Source: DAOUKH01 sp965219875 (GTDB taxonomy: Bacteria; Chloroflexota; Dehalococcoidia; SHYB01). From it: DNA of 64,000 nucleotides. Positions 62,725 through 64,000 of this stretch are shown one piece after another. A program made the translations under genes and the position numbers. The notes beneath the pieces were generated by a model. That model was not told the origin of the DNA. It was given only the letters and a program-made list of their open reading frames with translations, and searched no databases. The DNA lies in NCBI GenBank assembly GCA_965219875.1, contig CBDCOW010000003.1:992001-1056000 (forward strand), in the 5' to 3' direction. How positions within the stretch are numbered: position 1 is the stretch's first letter; each line of letters starts with the position of its first letter.

Positions 62725-63591
62725 CTAGCGAAGGAACGGCAGGATCACGTCCGCGATGCGCCGGGGCTCGAACTCGATCACCTCGGCGCCGGTGTCCTCC
62801 AGCGTCGCCAGCGCGCCGTCGCCGAGCCGCTCCACGACCGCCGCGCCCTGCCTCCCCAGGTGCGCCTCGTCCGCCTTCGCCAGCTCGATCACCAGCGTCG
62901 GATTCGGAATGCGCCGCACCGCCTCGCCGAAGTCGAACGAGAAGTTGGCCTCGTAGAGCGGGCCCAGGCCGGCGCGGGCCTGGAGGAAGTCGATGGCGCG
63001 GGCTTCGAGCACCCCCAGCGTCTCGGCTGAAAGCCCCCGCGACGACATCGCGCGTTCGTGCCACCAGATGCCGGTCAGATTGGTGAAGCCCGCGGCCCAG
63101 TCGGCGAGCAGCCCCGCCGCCTCCGATTCGGCTTCCGCGGTGAAGTACCGGTCGACGATGGCGTGGATGGCGGCGTCGCGGGCCTCTTTCGTCACGACGA
63201 TGCTATGCGTCTCGCCGCACAAGACCAGCTTCGCGACGCGGTCGGGCCATCCCGCGGCGAGCGCGGCCCCGATCTTGTTTCCCGTATGCACCCCGAAGAC
63301 GTGCGCCCGCTCGATCCCGACCACGTCGAGGAAGCCGGTAACGCTGCGCGCCAGATCGTGCATCGTCACCGCAGGCGGCAACGGATTGGAGCCGCCCGAC
63401 CCCAGCGTGTCGAGCGCCAAGACCCGGCGCTCCTCGGCCAGCAGGGGCATGAGACCCGCGTAGACTCGCGACGACCGGGGGCTGGCGTGGAGCAGCACGA
63501 GCGGCGTGGTGTCCCCACCGCCTTCCTCGGCGTAGTGCATCTCTCCCATCGGTGTCGCCGCGTAGGCGTGCTTCAACGGCGTGCTCCTCAA
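62725..63591 (-). CDS. Alpha/beta hydrolase with His at the nucleophile position
   Basis: 288 residues of one alpha/beta hydrolase domain. The oxyanion side is PLVLLHASPRSSRVY near 30 and the strand RRVLALDTLGSGGSNP follows. The nucleophile elbow reads FGVHTGNKIG near 100, so the usual Ser of G-x-S-x-G is His. A subgroup with HTG at the elbow exists among related hydrolases, as I recall; whether it is active is unclear. No signal peptide. It lies about 105 nt upstream of the triple-RidA gene on the same strand. Confidence 0.85.
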   Translation of the reverse strand: MRSTPLKHAYAATPMGEMHYAEEGGGDTTPLVLLHASPRSSRVYAGLMPLLAEERRVLALDTLGSGGSNPLPPAVTMHDLARSVTGFLDVVGIERAHVFGVHTGNKIGAALAAGWPDRVAKLVLCGETHSIVVTKEARDAAIHAIVDRYFTAEAESEAAGLLADWAAGFTNLTGIWWHERAMSSRGLSAETLGVLEARAIDFLQARAGLGPLYEANFSFDFGEAVRRIPNPTLVIELAKADEAHLGRQGAAVVERLGDGALATLEDTGAEVIEFEPRRIADVILPFLR

Positions 63592-63638
63592 CCGGCCGCC
63601 TCAACTGCTTTGGCGGAATGTCCCGTGCCGCGACGATG

Positions 63639-63962
63639 CTACGAAGTTGGGATTAGGCTTCTGACGCGCTGTCCGCCGATAGCGACTACGCCCTCTGCGT
63701 TCAGGCCGCCGATCGCGACAACCCCGATCGCGTTGATTCCGCCAATCGCGACGACGCCCATCGCGTTGACCCCGCCGATCGCAACCAGTCCCATGGCATT
63801 CACGGGGGAGAACGTCACCAACCCCATCGCGTTGACCACGCTGAGCGCGACAAGACCGACCGCGTTGAAGGTACTCGCTGCCACGGCTCCGACCGCGTTG
63901 GTGCCCACCGCGACAATCCCAATCGCATTCTTGCCCCTGACGACTAAGTCCTGCGTTTGCAT
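63639..63962 (-). CDS. Short protein of eight 10-11-residue NAxGxVAxGG repeats
   Basis: 107 residues, ATG 63962 with GGAGGG just upstream. After MQTQDLVVRGK come eight units: NAIGIVAVGT, NAVGAVAASTF, NAVGLVALSVV, NAMGLVTFSPV, NAMGLVAIGGV, NAMGVVAIGGI, NAIGVVAIGGL and NAEGVVAIGG, then QRVRSLIPTS. The regular N-A-x-G-(L/V)-V-A pattern with inward hydrophobic positions suggests a beta-solenoid, but the function is unknown. No signal peptide, although the repeats are hydrophobic enough to associate with membranes. The coding DNA has a 33-bp period and could change copy number. Confidence 0.8.
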   Translation of the reverse strand: MQTQDLVVRGKNAIGIVAVGTNAVGAVAASTFNAVGLVALSVVNAMGLVTFSPVNAMGLVAIGGVNAMGVVAIGGINAIGVVAIGGLNAEGVVAIGGQRVRSLIPTS

Positions 63963-64000
63963 GGTCCCTCCATGGCGCTAGCGGCCAATCTTATGCGAGG

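Overview
The window is high-GC bacterial DNA that most resembles a free-living Chloroflexota lineage of the SAR202/Dehalococcoidia kind. This is inference, from Pro/Thr/Ala-rich linkers behind the lipobox of peptide-type solute-binding proteins, many CoA-transferase, enoyl-CoA hydratase and thiolase-like genes, paralogous Fe-S flavin oxidoreductases, a Rieske oxygenase and hydantoinase/acetone-carboxylase-type genes. No rRNA gene is present to fix the taxon.

Layout. 0-4.8 kb: end of a class III CoA-transferase, a two-gene hot-dog hydratase, enoyl-CoA hydratase, STAS protein, cupin, a frameshifted DUF3574 lipoprotein and an SMP-30 lactonase. 4.8-15.8 kb: a minus-strand peptide-type ABC transporter (binding protein, two permeases, two ATPases) enclosing two tandem flavoenzymes and a DapA-fold gene on the other strand. 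15.9-18.9 kb: small membrane protein, DEAD-box helicase with a zinc ribbon, DM13 protein. 19-26.6 kb: catabolic genes (enoyl-CoA hydratase, DUF169, acyl-CoA dehydrogenase, thiolase-like plus DUF35 pair, tandem alpha/beta hydrolase, amidase). 26.9-30.7 kb: a second binding protein plus two permeases without ATPases. 30.7-35.2 kb: a mirror-image set RidA, PPOX, fused CoA-transferase, PPOX, RidA. 35.2-37.3 kb: FAH-family hydrolase and Rieske oxygenase. 37.3-40.3 kb: an AT-richer patch of poorly known and broken genes ending at the 3' side of a tRNA-Ala gene. 40.5-48.2 kb: thiolase, selA, a toxin-antitoxin pair with a broken toxin, mutS2, rarA. 46.5-51 kb: dispersed and tandem non-coding repeats, and CoA-transferase subunits placed tail to tail. 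51.1-58.6 kb: a tight five-gene operon resembling acetophenone/acetone carboxylase. 58.8-64 kb: DUF2442-HTH regulator, HAD phosphatase, M24 peptidase, a triple-RidA fusion, an alpha/beta hydrolase and an 11-residue-repeat protein.

The genes read as a scavenger of peptides, amides and organic acids: import by two Opp-like systems, hydrolysis by amidase and hydrolases, oxygenation, carboxylation of a ketone-like compound, CoA activation by transferases and beta-oxidation-type steps.

The most interesting signal is the thiolase-like gene at 21873-23036. Two in-frame UGA codons interrupt an otherwise conserved reading frame that runs to 7 nt before its DUF35 partner. The first UGA sits where SCP2-type thiolases carry the cysteine of the HDCF fingerprint. 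The second is followed, after exactly 11 nt, by a perfect 8-bp hairpin like a bacterial SECIS. The same window encodes SelA, so the genome makes selenocysteine. Pseudogene decay or sequence error remain the alternatives, and three single-base frameshifts plus one in-frame UAG elsewhere in the window keep that alternative alive.
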